Part shown: piece by piece, positions 62,726-64,000 of the stretch
Numbering within the stretch: position 1 is the first letter of the stretch
Layout of the letters: every line of letters begins with the position of its first letter
Assembly: GCA_016214145.1 (NCBI GenBank)
Contig: JACRPA010000006.1
Location: forward strand, 1-64,000
Length of the DNA: 64,000 nt
From: Rhodocyclales bacterium
Lineage (GTDB): Bacteria; Pseudomonadota; Gammaproteobacteria; Burkholderiales; Rhodocyclaceae
Reading direction: 5' to 3'
Position numbers and translations under genes: made by a program
Notes under the pieces: model-generated
Database searches by the model: none
What the model saw: the letters and a program-made list of their open reading frames with translations, nothing else
What the model was told of the DNA's origin: nothing

Positions 62726-64000
62726 CTAGAATCTTGAGAAGATTTCCCCGGCGGCCGCGCAGGTCGCGGCGAGGTCTGCCTCGGTGTGGGCCGCCGAAAC
62801 GAAGCCGGCCTCGAAGGCGGAGGGGGCGAAATACACGCCCTTCTCCAGCATGGCGTGGAAGTAGCGGTTGAAGGCTTCCTTGTCGCATTCCATCACTTCG
62901 GCGTAGCTGGTGGGCGGCACGGCGCGGAAATACAGGCCGAACATGCCGCCGATCGCCTGGGCGCTGAAGGTCACGCCGTGTTTTTTTGCGGCCTCCTGCA
63001 GGCCGTCCGTCAGACGCTTCGTCTTTACGGACAGCTGTTCGTAGAAGCCCGGCTGCGAAACCAGCTTGAGGGTGGCGAGACCCGCCGCCACCGCCACCGG
63101 ACTACCGGAAAGCGTGCCGGCCTGGTAGACCGGGCCGAGCGGCGCGATCTTCTCCATGATGTCGCGCCGTCCGCCGAAGGCGCCGACGGGCATGCCGCCG
63201 CCGATCACCTTGCCCAGTGTGGTCAGGTCGGGCCGGATGCCGTAATGCCCCTGCGCGCCGGTCAGGCCGACGCGGAAACCGGTCATCACCTCGTCGAAAA
63301 TCAGTACCGCGCCATGTTGCGTGCACAGCCGGCGCATGGCCTGAAGGAACTCGGGCTTCGGTGCGATCAGGTTCATGTTGCCGACGACCGGCTCGACGAT
63401 GACGGCGGCGATGCGGTTGCCGGCCCTGGCGAAGGCGTCTTCGAGTTGCTGCGCGTCGTTGTAGTCGAGCACCAGGGTGTGCCTGGCGAAATCCGCCGGC
63501 ACGCCGCCGGAAGAAGGGTTGCCGAAGGTGAGCGCGCCCGATCCGGCCTTGACCAGCAGGCTGTCGGCGTGGCCGTGATAGCAGCCTTCGAACTTGACGA
63601 TGTCGTCGCGGCCGGTGAAGCCGCGCGCGAGGCGGATGGCGCTCATCGTCGCCTCGGTGCCGGAGGAAACCAGGCGCACCATGTCGAGGCCGGGCAGCAG
63701 TTGCGTCAGCAACTCGGCCATCTCGACTTCGGCTTCCGTCGGCGCGCCGAAAGTCAGTCCCCGCAATACGGCGTCTTGCACCGCCTTGATCACTTCGGGA
63801 TGGGCATGGCCGAGCACCAGCGGCCCCCAGGAGCTGACGTAATCGATGTAGCGCCGGCCGTCGGCGTCCCAGGCGTAAGGACCCTCCCCGCGCGTGAAGA
63901 AACGCGGCGTGCCGCCGACCGAGCGGAAGGCGCGCACCGGGGAATTGACGCCGCCGGGAATGGTTTTCTGGGCGCGGGTGAAGAGATCTTCGTTCTTGCT
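62726..64000 (-). CDS. hemL: Glutamate-1-semialdehyde 2,1-aminomutase (5' end cut by window edge)
   Basis: 425 codons are visible including the stop. The visible N-terminus reads [20 protein letters not shown], so only the first few residues lie beyond the right edge. PLP enzyme: [32 protein letters not shown]-type [20 protein letters not shown], and the Lys in [38 protein letters not shown] closes the active site. It makes 5-aminolevulinate in the C5 pathway of haem synthesis. Confidence 0.97.
   Translation of the reverse strand, partial: SKNEDLFTRAQKTIPGGVNSPVRAFRSVGGTPRFFTRGEGPYAWDADGRRYIDYVSSWGPLVLGHAHPEVIKAVQDAVLRGLTFGAPTEAEVEMAELLTQLLPGLDMVRLVSSGTEATMSAIRLARGFTGRDDIVKFEGCYHGHADSLLVKAGSGALTFGNPSSGGVPADFARHTLVLDYNDAQQLEDAFARAGNRIAAVIVEPVVGNMNLIAPKPEFLQAMRRLCTQHGAVLIFDEVMTGFRVGLTGAQGHYGIRPDLTTLGKVIGGGMPVGAFGGRRDIMEKIAPLGPVYQAGTLSGSPVAVAAGLATLKLVSQPGFYEQLSVKTKRLTDGLQEAAKKHGVTFSAQAIGGMFGLYFRAVPPTSYAEVMECDKEAFNRYFHAMLEKGVYFAPSAFEAGFVSAAHTEADLAATCAAAGEIFSRF

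Overview
The window is a stretch of ordinary, GC-rich bacterial chromosome and most likely comes from a betaproteobacterium of the Rhodocyclales or a near relative. That placement is inferred from gene content and order: an iron-oxidiser-type gshA followed by gshB, a TorF-like outer membrane protein followed by glnK-amtB, an EIIA(Man)-HPr-EI partial phosphotransferase system, metX-metW, mreBCD-mrdAB-rlpA-dacC-dat-ybeD-lipB-lipA, and an elaB/yqjE/yqjK group. There is one tRNA gene (Arg, anticodon CCG), no rRNA, no CRISPR array and no prophage. No gap between genes exceeds about 300 bases.

Layout. Bases 1-1561 are part of an integron cassette array on the minus strand: three cassettes (GNAT acetyltransferase, DUF1871-like protein, small membrane protein) separated by recognisable attC sites, with no integrase in view. 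Next come a hypothetical gene and an operon marR - cytochrome b561 - yceI - yceI with a clear MarR operator over its promoter. At 4.8-7.8 kb a TorF-glnK-amtB operon carries a sigma-54 promoter and NtrC-like sites, which points to nitrogen control. From 8 to 27 kb are purU, an ABC-F protein, an acyltransferase, an orphan N6-adenine methyltransferase, gshA-gshB-apbE, the partial PTS, a SAM-II riboswitch in front of metX-metW, ampG, the elaB cluster, xthA and pyrE. From 27 to 42 kb are gatB and gatA-gatC (with two tandem lipoproteins between gatB and gatA), the cell-shape and wall genes mreBCD-mrdAB-rlpA-dacC, and lipoate synthesis (lipB-lipA). From 42 to 64 kb are a thioredoxin, hemerythrin, DinB, Rep helicase, cytochrome c, tRNA-Arg, a LuxR regulator, mscL, asmA, cobB, uppP, a Ycf46-like AAA ATPase operon, an RNase II-family exonuclease, a TonB-family protein, aroE, mtgA, mgtE, a GNAT protein and a hemL gene cut by the right edge.

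The strongest unexplained theme is a set of at least eight kinds of short palindromic repeat (REP/BIME-like). They are not confined to gaps. They encode the signal peptide of ApbE, the start and first residues of RlpA, a 27-codon in-frame segment inside XthA, a 27-codon N-terminal extension of LipB, and the stop codons of metW, cobB and the YhhN gene. In three places (gshA/gshB, metX/metW, xthA) the inserted stretch is bounded by 6-10 bp direct repeats. In the first two, removing the insert restores a 4-bp ATGA gene overlap. This looks like recent insertion with target duplication that is tolerated in genes because the inserts keep the reading frame.
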